Of a stretch of DNA of 64,000 nt, positions 12,871 through 22,454 are shown one piece after another; within the stretch, counting starts at the first letter, position 1; each line of letters begins with the position of its first letter. The notes beneath the pieces were generated by a model. It was not told the origin of the DNA, made no database searches, and saw nothing but the letters and a program-made list of their open reading frames with translations. The stretch covers positions 2,841,001 to 2,905,000 of the forward strand of contig JAJTWR010000263.1 of assembly GCA_021613335.1 (NCBI GenBank), written 5' to 3'. Source of the DNA: Whitmania pigra (Eukaryota > Annelida > Clitellata > Hirudinida > Haemopidae). A program made the translations under genes and the position numbers.

Positions 12871-12994
12871 GTTAGATGCTCATCATTTAGAAAAAATTGG
12901 TTTAGTACATAATCAGAGATCAGGTACTTGTTACATGTTACTTGTATTCGAGTAACGATTTCAGCACTTGCCCTTAGACCTCGAGTACAGGTCA

Positions 12995-13130
12995 CGTGAA
13001 ATTCATTTCCTGAAATTTCATTGCCTCAAAAATTTAAGAATAAATTTACTTATTTGATTATATTCTTTTGCATAACTGAGATTTATTTATTTGATTATAG
13101 GCCTTTGCATAACTGAGATGATTTGGACTC
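12995..13130 (+). repeat. Broken 3' fragment of the tandem unit
   Basis: Bases from about 13000 (gaaattcat, cctgaaatttcattgcct) match the 3' end of the two complete units at 14140-14180 and 15155-15190. The match is then interrupted by a duplicated stretch around tttgattata. This is a decayed upstream member of the array. Confidence 0.55.
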
Positions 13131-13376
13131 TTTAAGAATAAATGGTTGTATTTATATTTATGTAGATGATAGCCCTCTTAGGATAAAGCTATAAAAAAAT
13201 GCGTGTGTAATTGGCTAGTATTGAAAACCTATAAAAAAAAATAAAAAAATACTTAATTATTTATTTATTAATATTCAGGATCTTTTTTTTATTCGTCGAC
13301 GCACCGCCACCGCTTAAATACATGACTGTGGACAATTCATCGAGCCCATATCCGTCTTAGTATTCAGCACTCGAAA

Positions 13377-13937
13377 ATGTGTAAAAAGAGCAACAAAGTT
13401 TCATTCAACAAGAAAGACTTTGAAAAGTCAACAAAGTTTGTCAATGACCTCATCAAAACTACCAAACAAAAGATGTCATCAAACCAGCATCTATCCTTGT
13501 CAAAGCAGTGCATGCTCAGAAATACAATGTATTCCCTCATGTTTTTTGAGTACACCTTGCCAGATGTGAAAAAACGCTCCAAGAAGGAGAGATCTTGGAC
13601 ATACTATCAAAGCAACAGGCGACAGGGTGAAGTGTCGGGCAAGATGATACTCAAAACTGTTCACAACTCAATGCAGTCATTACACGTTGATGAAAAGCCC
13701 TCTTTGAAGGATCGATTGACCATTTCATTGATGAGAATGAGATCGCAGAGCATCGAACATTTATCAAGGATCAGATCACAGAGTATTGACAATTTATCAA
13801 GGATCAGATCACAGAGTATTGACAATTTATCAAGGATCAGATCGCAGAGCATCGAAAATTTATCAAGGATCAGATCGCACAGCATTGAAAATTTATCGAG
13901 AATCAGATGTGGTGCAAAAACAAACGTGGAGGAATAA
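13377..13937 (+). CDS. SERTA-like small protein with 11-residue RxRxxS repeats, copy A
   Basis: Intronless, 186 aa; no named orthologue recognised. Residues 26-61 hold the block shared by the four local paralogues, centred on HLSLSKQCMLRNTMYSLMFFE. Its pattern (K, then SLxxxxLxNTLxxLxxxE) resembles the SERTA motif of SERTAD/Taranis transcriptional co-regulators. That assignment is my inference. A basic stretch (KKRSKKER) near residues 65-72 could be a nuclear localisation signal. Residues 121-177 carry five repeats of the type IRSQSIDNLSR, each with an RxRxxS basophilic kinase consensus. An AT-rich box, cttaaata, at 13313-13320 may be part of the promoter and is kept in copy B. The TAA stop is followed by about 100 in-frame codons, listed separately. 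Confidence 0.7.
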   Translation: MCKKSNKVSFNKKDFEKSTKFVNDLIKTTKQKMSSNQHLSLSKQCMLRNTMYSLMFFEYTLPDVKKRSKKERSWTYYQSNRRQGEVSGKMILKTVHNSMQSLHVDEKPSLKDRLTISLMRMRSQSIEHLSRIRSQSIDNLSRIRSQSIDNLSRIRSQSIENLSRIRSHSIENLSRIRCGAKTNVEE

Positions 13938-14240
13938 TTTTTATTCCCGGTTGTTGCCCACCAAGATTTTCCATTTTTAAATCTAACAATCCACATTGAT
14001 GAGAATCATGACGACGATAAGATAATTTTAGTAAATAATATGATCGTGCAAATGTTTGAGTTATACTTTAGCAACATCAAGGAAGCCAAAATTTTCGAGC
14101 TCATTTTAGACATGTGTGGCTTATCTGGATTTCATCTCCGGAAAATTCATCGCCTGAAATTTCATTGCCTAAAAAATTTAATAATAAATGGTTGTATTTA
14201 TATTTATGTAGATGATAGCCCTCGTAGGATAAAGCTATAA
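13938..14240 (+). other. In-frame continuation after the stop of copy A
   Basis: After the TAA at 13935-13937 the same frame stays open for 100 codons, to a stop at 14238-14240. It includes an ATG at 14040 and the segments IHIDENHDDDK, MIVQMFELYFSN and IFELILDMCGL. Copy B has the same arrangement. In DNA this AT-rich, 100 codons without a stop is unlikely by chance. It could be stop readthrough, an eroded longer gene, or a separate ORF from 14040. Confidence 0.5.
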
Positions 14241-14421
14241 AAAATTGCGTGTGTAATTGGCTAGTATTGAAAACCTATAAAAAAAATAAAAAAATACTTA
14301 ATTATTTATTTATTAATATTCAGGATCTTTTTTTTATTCGTCGATGCACCGCCACCGCTTAAATACATGACTGTGGACAATTCATCGAACCCATATCCGT
14401 CTTAGTATTCAGCACTCGAAA

Positions 14422-14949
14422 ATGTGTAAAAAGAGCAACAAAGTTTCATTCAACAAGAAAGACTTTGAAAAGTCAACAAAGTTTGTCAATGACCTTATCA
14501 AAACTACCAAACAAAAGATGTCATCAAACCAGCATCTATCCTTGTCAAAGCAGTGCATGCTCAGAAATACAATGTATTCCCTCATGTTTTTTGAGTACAC
14601 CTTGCCAGATGTGAAAAAACGCTCCAAGAAGGAGAGATCTTGGACATACTATCAAAGCAACAGGCGACAGGGTGAAGTGTCGGGTAAGATGATACTCAAA
14701 ACTGTTCACAACTCAATGCAGTCATTACACGTTGATGAAAAGCCCTCTTTGAAGGATCGATTGACCATTTCATTGATGAGAATGAGATCGCAGAGCATCG
14801 AACATTTATCAAGGATCAGATCACAGAGTATTGACAATTTATCAAGGATCAGATCGCAGAGTATTGACAATTTATCAAGGATCAGATCGCACAGCATTGA
14901 AAATTTATCGAGAATCAGATGTGGTGCAAAAACAAACGTGGAGGAATAA
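14422..14949 (+). CDS. SERTA-like small protein with 11-residue repeats, copy B
   Basis: Intronless, 175 aa. It is essentially identical to copy A (13377-13937) except that one 33-bp/11-residue repeat is missing, leaving four IRSQSIxNLSR-type units. The upstream flank, including cttaaata at 14358-14365, is also duplicated, so both copies should be transcribed alike. The two copies differ mainly at silent or single-base positions. The SERTA-like block, basic stretch and repeat tail are as in copy A. Confidence 0.7.
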   Translation: MCKKSNKVSFNKKDFEKSTKFVNDLIKTTKQKMSSNQHLSLSKQCMLRNTMYSLMFFEYTLPDVKKRSKKERSWTYYQSNRRQGEVSGKMILKTVHNSMQSLHVDEKPSLKDRLTISLMRMRSQSIEHLSRIRSQSIDNLSRIRSQSIDNLSRIRSHSIENLSRIRCGAKTNVEE

Positions 14950-15252
14950 TTTTTATTCCCGGTTGTTGCCCACCAAGATTTTCCATTTTTAAATCTAACA
15001 ATCCACATTGATGAGAATCATGACGACGATAAGATAATTTTAGTAAATAATATGATCGTACAAATGTTTGAGTTATACTTTAGCAACATCAAGGAAGCCA
15101 AAATTTTCGAGCTCATTTTAGACATGTGTGGCTTATCTGGATTTCATCTCCGGAAAATTCATCGTCTGAAATTTCATTTCCTAAAAAATTTAAGAATAAA
15201 TGGTTGTATTTATATTTATGTAGATGATAGCCCTCTTAGGATAAAGCTATAA
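14950..15252 (+). other. In-frame continuation after the stop of copy B
   Basis: After the TAA at 14947-14949 the frame is open for exactly the same 100 codons as in copy A, ending at 15250-15252. Its protein differs from the copy A continuation at a few residues near the end (HCLKNLII versus HFLKNLRI, PRR versus PLR). No frame-breaking change has accumulated. Confidence 0.5.
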
Positions 15253-15425
15253 AAAATTGCGTGTGTAATTGGCTGTAATTCCTCTTTCAATATGTAAAAG
15301 TGTAGTGAAATCTTTCCGGTATCCACTGGGCCATCTAGGAAAAAGAATTTACTTTGACCTTGTAATGTCTCTTGTATTAAATCAAGTACCATGTTAACCA
15401 CCGCCTGTTGTTCATCATACAACAT
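15216..15425 (-). pseudogene. Pif1/Helitron-type helicase relic
   Basis: The minus-strand reading gives LYDEQQAVVNMVLDLIQ followed by FFFLDGPVDTGKISLHFYI. This matches the start of the Pif1-like helicase domain of Helitron transposons: a Q-motif-like LNxEQ segment, then the Walker A motif DGPGGTGKT. Walker A is damaged (DGPVDTGKI) and the frame soon ends, so this is a fragment of a dead Helitron or Pif1-like gene. Upstream minus-strand sequence to about 15830 (for example QREAKRNKTERNRKE) may belong to the same relic. Confidence 0.65.
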
Positions 15426-17100
15426 TTCGATTTATCTTCTGGCTTTAGCTCGTTCTTTTAAAACATAGTTTTTAAAAGATAGTGGTGATCATAAGTGATC
15501 CTCAAATTGACAGTTGGCAGTTTTCCCAAGCTCAGGCCATAAACTTGAGAAGGGCGTTAATTTCGGTAAAAGCATTTTATGGTAAAGTTTGTCAAAATCC
15601 TCGCTTAGTTCTTCTTTATACCTTATAAGGAATTATGTTAACTATAAACAATATTTTCTGATTCACCAAATCGATGTATTATTGCGAACAGAATTACTTC
15701 TTTTCGATTTCTCTCAGTTTTATTTCTTTTTGCTTCTCTTTGATTAATTTGCTGTTCAGAATTATTAGCTATTAGCGTGTTGGACTTGATGTTTTTTCAA
15801 GTTAATGTAACTTTTCGCTTAATTGTAAACGCAAATAAATTTATTTTGTTAGAACTTAAGCGTACTAGAAACGACAAAACTTAAAACTCGAAGGAACTCT
15901 CTCAAAACATGTTAAAGCGCGCCCAGTGTAGGGACTGTGGGATTATTTATTTATAATTATGTGAATTACTGATACCCAGCAGAAAATATTACAGTCGACA
16001 GTTTATTGCGTAATTGAAGGACTGAGACGAGTTGAAAGAGCTGAGCACTGGATTGATGAAAGAATGTATAATGTATAGATCCCATATGTTATACATTCAA
16101 ACAAATTAAATTTTAAATACGCACCACGTACGACGTACTGTAGCGAAAGTTATATATGTATATTATTATTATATTAATATATAAGTATGTATATATATAT
16201 ATATTTATATATAGAATATATATATATTTATATATATATATACATTCTATTTATATATATATATACATAGAAAATGTTATCACACAAATGTTTGAGTAAC
16301 ACTTTAGCAACAGAGGGGAAGCCAAAATTCTTGAGTTCATTTTAGACCTACAGGTCGCATGAGTTATCTAAATTTTGGATCAATTAATGCACCTAAGATA
16401 TATATTTATATATAATAATATATATTTCCATAGAAACTGTTAGATCACTGTACCTTTAATGAGGTTTTTGATATCTTACACGATTAAAGCGTCTTCAACA
16501 CCCCAAAACTATTCTTTATTTTTTTTAGGTTTCCAATACTAACCAATTGAAACAGTTATTTTAAAATACGTTGAAAGTCTATGTGAAATAAAATAAATAC
16601 ATTTTTTAAATATTATTGGTCGTAATAATTCATGCGTGATCGTTAGGAACATTCTACGAAATGTACAAAAAGACACTGCTGGTTGATGAAAAATAACTTT
16701 AATTTCTTAGTTACTTTGCATAACTTATGTTTATGTTTAATATTTTTCTTTAACCTTTATCTTATTAATGATCTTTCTAATGTTTAAAGTGATCCAAGAT
16801 TATAAAAATTTGCGTCATTATATTGAAGTAAGAATTTTAATTTCAAAACTTTAAAAAGTTTATTATTTACTAATTGTTTGCGATTGTTGGTTTGCATGCT
16901 TTACTAGAGCAGGAACTGCGTCAATGCTGCTCCCATTACGCTTTAGACATGAATTTAGAACTATCTTTGGCGAAGTGTTCTTAAGCGTTCCATTACTGAA
17001 GGGAAATGATATTTTATTACTTAACCACCAACTATTTAAAGAATAAAACTGAATACTAACAAAAGAAACAAATCACATCATGCACTACATTCCATTGTTT
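15426..17100. other. Rearranged AT-rich intergenic DNA with broken tandem-unit pieces
   Basis: No intact gene. 16150-16270 is (AT)n-rich. 16273-16380 (acaaatgtttgagtaacac, gaagccaaaattcttgag) is a diverged direct copy of the 3' part of the 13.1-15.2 kb unit and carries an in-frame stop. 16505-16555 matches the unit's 3' flank (ggctagtattgaaaacctat) in inverted orientation. Together these are relics of further unit copies. Confidence 0.55.
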
Positions 17101-17137
17101 CAAACCGAGAAGATCTATTCCTATTCTCAAAACACCG

Positions 17138-17620
17138 TCACACGTTTGCCCACAAACTTTTCCTCAACGAATCAATAAACGGATCTTCGAAATACAGTCT
17201 GGGAGACTTTTCCTTGGGTCCTATGGCCGATGAATCGTCATCCGATCTTTTCCGCTTCAATGTCTTCGAAATCTCATTGGTTGGTAACAACAATTCCTTC
17301 GTCTCTCCTTCTTCCTTCTTCTCGTCCATGGAATTGTCCAGAGCACCGCTCGCATCGCTACCTGATGAGGATAAGTTTCTTTTGGAATCTTCATGCGTCG
17401 ACCGATCCAATACTTCATCGTTATCGTTTATGTATTCCGTTAAGGTGGCTTCATACAACAGCATCAACCCAAGTGTGTTGTTGAGCAAGCACTTCCTATG
17501 CAGACTTAATTTATTGGTGGTCACCATTTTGTAAATAGTGGCGTTTTTCAAATGACTGACATGTTGAAAAGTTCTGTAAAAGTCATTTTCTGTAAAAGAC
17601 AAATTTTCGTTTTTAGACAT
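17138..17620 (-). CDS. SERTA-like small protein, paralogue C
   Basis: Intronless, 160 aa. Residues 24-60 align column by column with paralogue D and, less closely, with copies A and B: LKNATIYKM, then KLSLHRKCLLNNTLGLMLL, then YEATL. The SLxRxxLLxNTLxxLxxxE pattern is the basis for the SERTA-like call (inference). The rest is hydrophilic, with an acidic stretch (DEKKEEGETKE) and a likely nuclear signal (LKRKRSDDD, about residues 131-139). The 11-residue repeat tail of A and B is absent. The upstream DNA (17621-17820) is similar to that upstream of paralogue D, so gene and promoter were duplicated together. Confidence 0.6.
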   Translation of the reverse strand: MSKNENLSFTENDFYRTFQHVSHLKNATIYKMVTTNKLSLHRKCLLNNTLGLMLLYEATLTEYINDNDEVLDRSTHEDSKRNLSSSGSDASGALDNSMDEKKEEGETKELLLPTNEISKTLKRKRSDDDSSAIGPKEKSPRLYFEDPFIDSLRKSLWANV

Positions 17621-17639
17621 TATCAGTTCTCAAAAATTA

Positions 17640-19560
17640 GATTTGTTTGATTGAAAATTGACTTGAATGATGTAAATTTGATTAGATTGCTGTTAAGTAA
17701 ACGGTCTCGCTTTGTTTTTTTTTTATCGAGATACACACTTCTTTGCTATAAAGATCTTAAATACTTAATAATAAATCATTAGTAATTAAAATGGTATTAA
17801 AATTTTATCTATAAAGTAATAAAATACTGAATGTTTAATTTTTAAAATTGCTCAAACGACATTTTAAATGAGATTTAATTTAAAAAATAACATTGTCTAC
17901 AATTATAATACTTTTAAAAGGATTTCAACAATTAAAAATGAGGGTATTTAAAAAAAAATAATAATAAGCGTAAGCGTCAGGAGCGTTTAGACCATTTATG
18001 TAGCGCCGTCATCCAAATGTGTTTTACGTGCTGATTTGCGAACACGACCCATAAAGACTGTTGCTTTTTACCATCGCCGTAGGCAGGGTTTCAAATGAGA
18101 TTTTTGAAAAAAAAGCCAATATTAATTTTATAAGACATCTTATAGAGGCACTATTAGCTTTTTGGTTTTGACCAGGATTTATTAGCGTCATTCATTAGTG
18201 TTGTTAAACACGAACAAACATTTCACTCCAAAGCGATTGTTGAGATCGGTTTGTATCCAATCCTTCAGTTCGAAGACTGTCAACAAATCATCATTAAATG
18301 CTTGATTGTATCACATCTTAGCTTTCTTAAGAGGTGGATCAACACTGCTAGCAACTGGAGTAACTGCATCCCTGTCCAGTATTCAAAAATCAAAGTTCAA
18401 TGTAGTACGTGCATACAAAGATGATGGAAAAGAAGGAAGTCGGTTCTTTATTGAAAAGATAAACCAAAGAATCTTACATAACATTATTTTTACCCCAAAA
18501 ATTATTTTTTCCAAAAACACCAAGATTTCCAAACAAAACAGCTGGAAACCCAGGTTGGGTCCAAATTTAAAAAATAGTCAAGATTTTGGCTTAAAAGCAC
18601 AGCAATGTCAACCCTGGCCATAGGAACTCAAACCTCTGAGCCAACTTGCACATCAAATTTATATTTTTGTATTTTAAACAAATTTATATATTACTGATAA
18701 TAATTTCGAGTTTAATTATAATGACATATGTTCAAAGAGAACTTCAAGACCATTAGAATTTTGAGGCAAGTTATCCCTGAAGTAGAAAGTTTTCAAGTCA
18801 GAACGGATTTATACCCTGATTGCTAATAAAAGGAGAGAGTGTGACCCCGATCTGCGGGCCAATCATGTCTATAGACCTACTACCCAAAGTCACTGGGCTG
18901 AGGATTTGACGAGATAGCCTCTGGCTGGATATGAGCGGCACGGATGAAAGTTGTGACGTTGCTTGACCAAGGAGAGATTTGAAGTTAAGAGTGAAGATCA
19001 TTTAGTCTGCTTTTGGCTAATCCGTAGCTAATGGATGTCGTGATCAACAGGAATAATGGTCATACATTCTTTTGCTGATTTGTGTATGATTTTAGCGGCT
19101 GCATTGACTACATTCTGAAGCTGCTAGAGGCGACAGGAAGGTGAACCAGCGGTGGATATTTTGCAGAACTAATGACGTCATAAAAAATCTCTGGGCATTA
19201 TTAGGCTAAGGTTGAGAAGTGGGAGAAATATACAATCTATATGTAGCTATCGCCTATGTTACAACAGAAATCATAACTGTTATTACAGAAATTGTTTTCA
19301 AAACGTAAGTATTCTTCTCTTGGAAAAGGTAATTTTACTCCTCCTTTGCAAGAACCATAAATATAAATTACAAATTATAGTAGATGTAAATATATAATAT
19401 AAATGTAAATAGAACATAAATATAAATTATTTGTTTCATTAATTTTAAATTTATTTGATCAAATTTGTTTATTTAAATGATTTTAATTCAAAGACAGAAA
19501 CAACTCAGAATAAATTTTATTCTAAGATTGAGAGATTGTTGCTCATTTTGCAATCACAAC
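17640..19560. other. Intergenic DNA between paralogues C and D
   Basis: 17621-17820 is a shared promoter-proximal flank. 17945-18130 is a member of the dispersed repeat listed separately. The remainder has no convincing gene: open frames at 18306-18623 (plus), 18798-19001 (minus) and 19212-19397 (plus) show no recognisable domain. A minus-strand stretch at about 18200-18280 (FELKDWIQTDLNNRFGV) looks protein-like and may be a transposon scrap. Confidence 0.45.
17945..18130. repeat. Dispersed repeat linked to AAT tracts
   Basis: GCGTCAGGAGCGTTTAGACC at 17971-17990 and catttatgtagcgcc just after it have diverged relatives at about 1370-1430 (gtcaggggcgttcaac, tatagcc) and 2080-2140 (gagaggattgagaccatttat, agtgct). 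All three lie next to short AAT-rich tracts. Probably an old SINE or MITE family. Confidence 0.45.
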
Positions 19561-19594
19561 ACGCTCGTGAAGAGGATGTCATTGGTAGTTGATT

Positions 19595-19939
19595 TTATTT
19601 GAATAGCAAATCCATACAAAAGTCCTCAGATTGAATATCAAATCGATGAGATGATGATTCCATGTTATTGTCCAATTCACTGTTCACATTGCTAAACGAC
19701 GAGACACCTTTACGACTCCGCCATCCGAATGCTTGTTCGGAATTGATTATGTCTCTTATTACGGTGGCTTCGGACAACTTCAACAACTCAAGCGTGTTGT
19801 TGAGCAGGGTCGACTTAAGCAGACTTAATTTCCTGGCGTAGATGATCTTCGAAACAGTGGTTTTTTTCAAATTCCCGATAGTATGCAAATTTTCGTATTT
19901 TGCTAAAATTGAATTTTCGTATTTTTTAGACATTTTCAA
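19595..19939 (-). CDS. SERTA-like small protein, paralogue D
   Basis: Intronless, 114 aa. The start may be the ATG at 19939 or the second one at 19933 (MSKK), which matches the MSK start of paralogue C. Residues 24-60 read LKKTTVSKIIYARKLSLL, then KSTLLNNTLELLKLSEATV, the cleanest version of the family motif. The C-terminus is short, Ser- and Asp-rich, and lacks the nuclear signal seen in C and the repeats seen in A and B. The first ~200 bases of the upstream flank match those of C (ttctcaaaaa or ttcttaaaaa, then tgaattgaacgatg), supporting duplication of a whole transcription unit. Confidence 0.6.
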   Translation of the reverse strand: MKMSKKYENSILAKYENLHTIGNLKKTTVSKIIYARKLSLLKSTLLNNTLELLKLSEATVIRDIINSEQAFGWRSRKGVSSFSNVNSELDNNMESSSHRFDIQSEDFCMDLLFK

Positions 19940-20149
19940 TTCTTAAAAATCAGATTTTATGGTTCGAAAAATGAATTGAACGATGAAAATTTGAATAGAT
20001 TGATGTTGAATAAATCATTTGACTGCAACATGTTTCTTTCGATCGAAGTACACAATTTATTGTTAAAAAGATCGTAAATATGTAATAAATATAATAAAAA
20101 TTCTAATAAAATATCATCTACATGGTAACAAAATATTTTTATTTACTTT

Positions 20150-20345
20150 TTTAAATTGTTCAAGCATTATTTTAAATATTATTTTTAAATTAAATAATAA
20201 TAAATTTTAAATGTTATTTTTAAATTAAATATTAATAAATTTTAAATGTTATTTTTAAATCAAATAATAATAAGTTTTAAATGTTATTTTTTAATTAAAT
20301 AATAATAAATTTTAAATGTTATTTTTTAATTAAATAACATTTTAC
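20150..20345. repeat. AT-rich ~36-bp minisatellite
   Basis: About five imperfect copies of a unit containing taaattttaaatgttatttttt and aattaaataa. Non-coding. Confidence 0.75.
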
Positions 20346-20703
20346 CCAATTATAATCAGTAGTTTAAAATAGAAAATTATCCAAATCGGAATAGATTAAT
20401 AAACTTTAAGCGATTCTAAATACAGTATCATTGTATTAAAATTAATTAGTTGGCAGAATTAATTGTTATTTTAGTGGTTCTCGTTCAACCTGGCAGAACC
20501 TTAGTGAGCGCCTGATTGTAAAGCAGTAAAATATTATTTACAGTTTTCGAGACAAGTACCGAAAGTGAAATGAATAATGAAAGATTGATAAGGTTGAACA
20601 ACAACGTTTTCTACAAAAAGTAGGAAAGTGGAAATTCAAAAGTTAAAGAGGAAGAACTGATCTTAAAAAGATTTATCAACAAGAAAATTAACAAAGGGGA
20701 CAA

Positions 20704-20931
20704 ATGGACCGAATGGAACTAAAAGTGGATAAAGAAGCAAGACATGAAATGCCATCCCCGCAACATTCCATGATTAAATTAAAATTCACTGTCTTCAAAA
20801 TATTCAAGCATTTTCATGTTATTTTCATAAGGGATATGAGAAAATTACCTAAGAATATTCAATTGGCTTTCTTTACTATTCTATATTTTGTGATAGCTAC
20901 GGTTGCTTTCTGTGTAATTCTAACTGCATAG
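20704..20931 (+). CDS. Hypothetical small membrane protein
   Basis: 75-aa open frame starting ATGGACCGAATGGA, with a basic middle and one strong hydrophobic helix at the C-terminus (about residues 54-73, IQLAFFTILYFVIATVAFCV). It is not recognised. The non-repetitive composition and positive-inside arrangement (RDMRKLPK before the helix) are protein-like. There is no homology, splice or transcript support, so it may be chance. Confidence 0.3.
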   Translation: MDRMELKVDKEARHEMPSPQHSMIKLKFTVFKIFKHFHVIFIRDMRKLPKNIQLAFFTILYFVIATVAFCVILTA

Positions 20932-21090
20932 TCTCGTCATTTGCAAGTCCCAAGTGCAATGTACAAAGTACGATATCGTACAATGTAAAACATCGATGTC
21001 TTTGAGGTCACTTGTTGTCACTTTCTGGCGATTTATCGGGAAAGTTATGTTTAGTGTCTTTACTAGAACGTGCGAAGATCAGTCGCTGAT

Positions 21091-21200
21091 ATTTTGTAAT
21101 ACTTTGTGATTTTTGGGATATTTTGTAATACTTTGTGATTTTTTGGGATATTTTGTAATACTTTGTGATTTTTTGGGATATTTTGTAATACTTTGTGATA
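21091..21200. repeat. 29-30 bp minisatellite, ~3.7 copies
   Basis: Units begin at 21091, 21120, 21150 and 21180, each starting attttgtaatactttgtgat and ending in ttgggat. The copies are nearly identical. Confidence 0.9.
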
Positions 21201-22365
21201 TTCTGTCAAATGAGTTGTTTTGGAATTTTAAATGAAACCAACTTTTTCTGGATTACATAAGATTATTTTGATTAATTGAATTTTCAAATACGCTATCATT
21301 CTGAGGTCCGTTTTAAATTTACTCCACAGAAGTAAATGAAATAAAATTCCAGTTAAATTAACAAACACATATTTGTTACGTAATTTGTTATGCTATTTGT
21401 TTCGTTATTATGTTATTTTTTCATATATTTTAGTGTTTTCTTTTAATTTATATTTTCTCTTATGTTAGTTTTTAATTATTTGTTTCAGCTGATAACTGTT
21501 TTAATTGATAACCAATATCTATTCTGAAAATAATTAATAAACATTTTTAAATATAGATATTAGGGATTGGATTTTTAACGATTAATATATTATTTTGAAT
21601 ATTAAAATTTTTAAAATCTATTATCGATTTCTGTTAACTGTTAATCTAAGCTAATAGTAGGTTAATAATAAGTTATTAATCTTTATTAATAAGCCGTTAA
21701 TCTGTTAATTATATGTTCGTGCATCTCCGTGAGACACACCTTCGTTTGAAAATAAATTTCCACTTGAAATTCTTTAAGTTCTTGTTTTGTTCAAAAATAT
21801 CGACTTTATTTTGTCGACGTTATAAAAATTAAGTCATACTTAAAAAAACTCCATTTTCAAATATCTCATTCGAAGAACTCGTTATATTTTCCTAAATATA
21901 TTTTACCTGAATAATTGATGGTCTTGTTATTGATTATTTATTAATAGTATTAAATATATTCTAGTTATTAATTATATAATACAAATAAATTTGTATTTAT
22001 TCAGTAATAATTAAATATTTATTATAATTATGTAATTATAACAATTAAATTATAATCTAAGCTTATAACTAATAAAATAGATAATAATTATAATTATAAG
22101 TATTTTTGCTATTAATTGAAACTGCTAATGAACTTCAAATGTTGGAGCTTTCATTGGCTTAAAAAGGCAACAGTTGCACAAATGAAAGAAAAAATAAAAA
22201 TTTTAAAGAAATCGATTCGAGTGTTGGCATCTAATTTTAGAAAAGAAGGAATTTTAAATATTCCACCTGAGGAGATGATGAGAAAGGGAGGGTGAAGGAT
22301 ACTCAGTCACATGGTTACGTGGGGTAAAAGTATTTTATTTCTTAAATAATTTCATTATTTTATTA

Positions 22366-22454
<89 letters not shown>

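Larger units (their letters stand above)
13131..15269 (+). repeat. Tandem duplication of a ~1.04-kb gene-bearing unit
   Basis: Two near-identical copies lie head to tail. Offsets are 1045 bases for the 5' parts (13377 and 14422) and 1012 bases for the 3' parts (14040 and 15052). The difference is exactly one 33-bp internal repeat. The segment gtagatgatagccctc occurs three times (13162, 14208, 15220), marking the unit borders. Few substitutions separate the copies, so the duplication is recent. Confidence 0.92.

Noticed and set aside
13661..13996. Minus-strand ORF with repeats of DLILDKLSIL type opposite SERTA-like copy A
   Set aside because: It is the antisense shadow of the 33-bp coding repeats. 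The plus-strand frame carries the family-conserved core.
17138..19939. IER2/IER5 family assignment for the SERTA-like genes
   Set aside because: There is a similar K...LH(K/R)xxL pattern, but the NNTL and trailing E positions match SERTA better.
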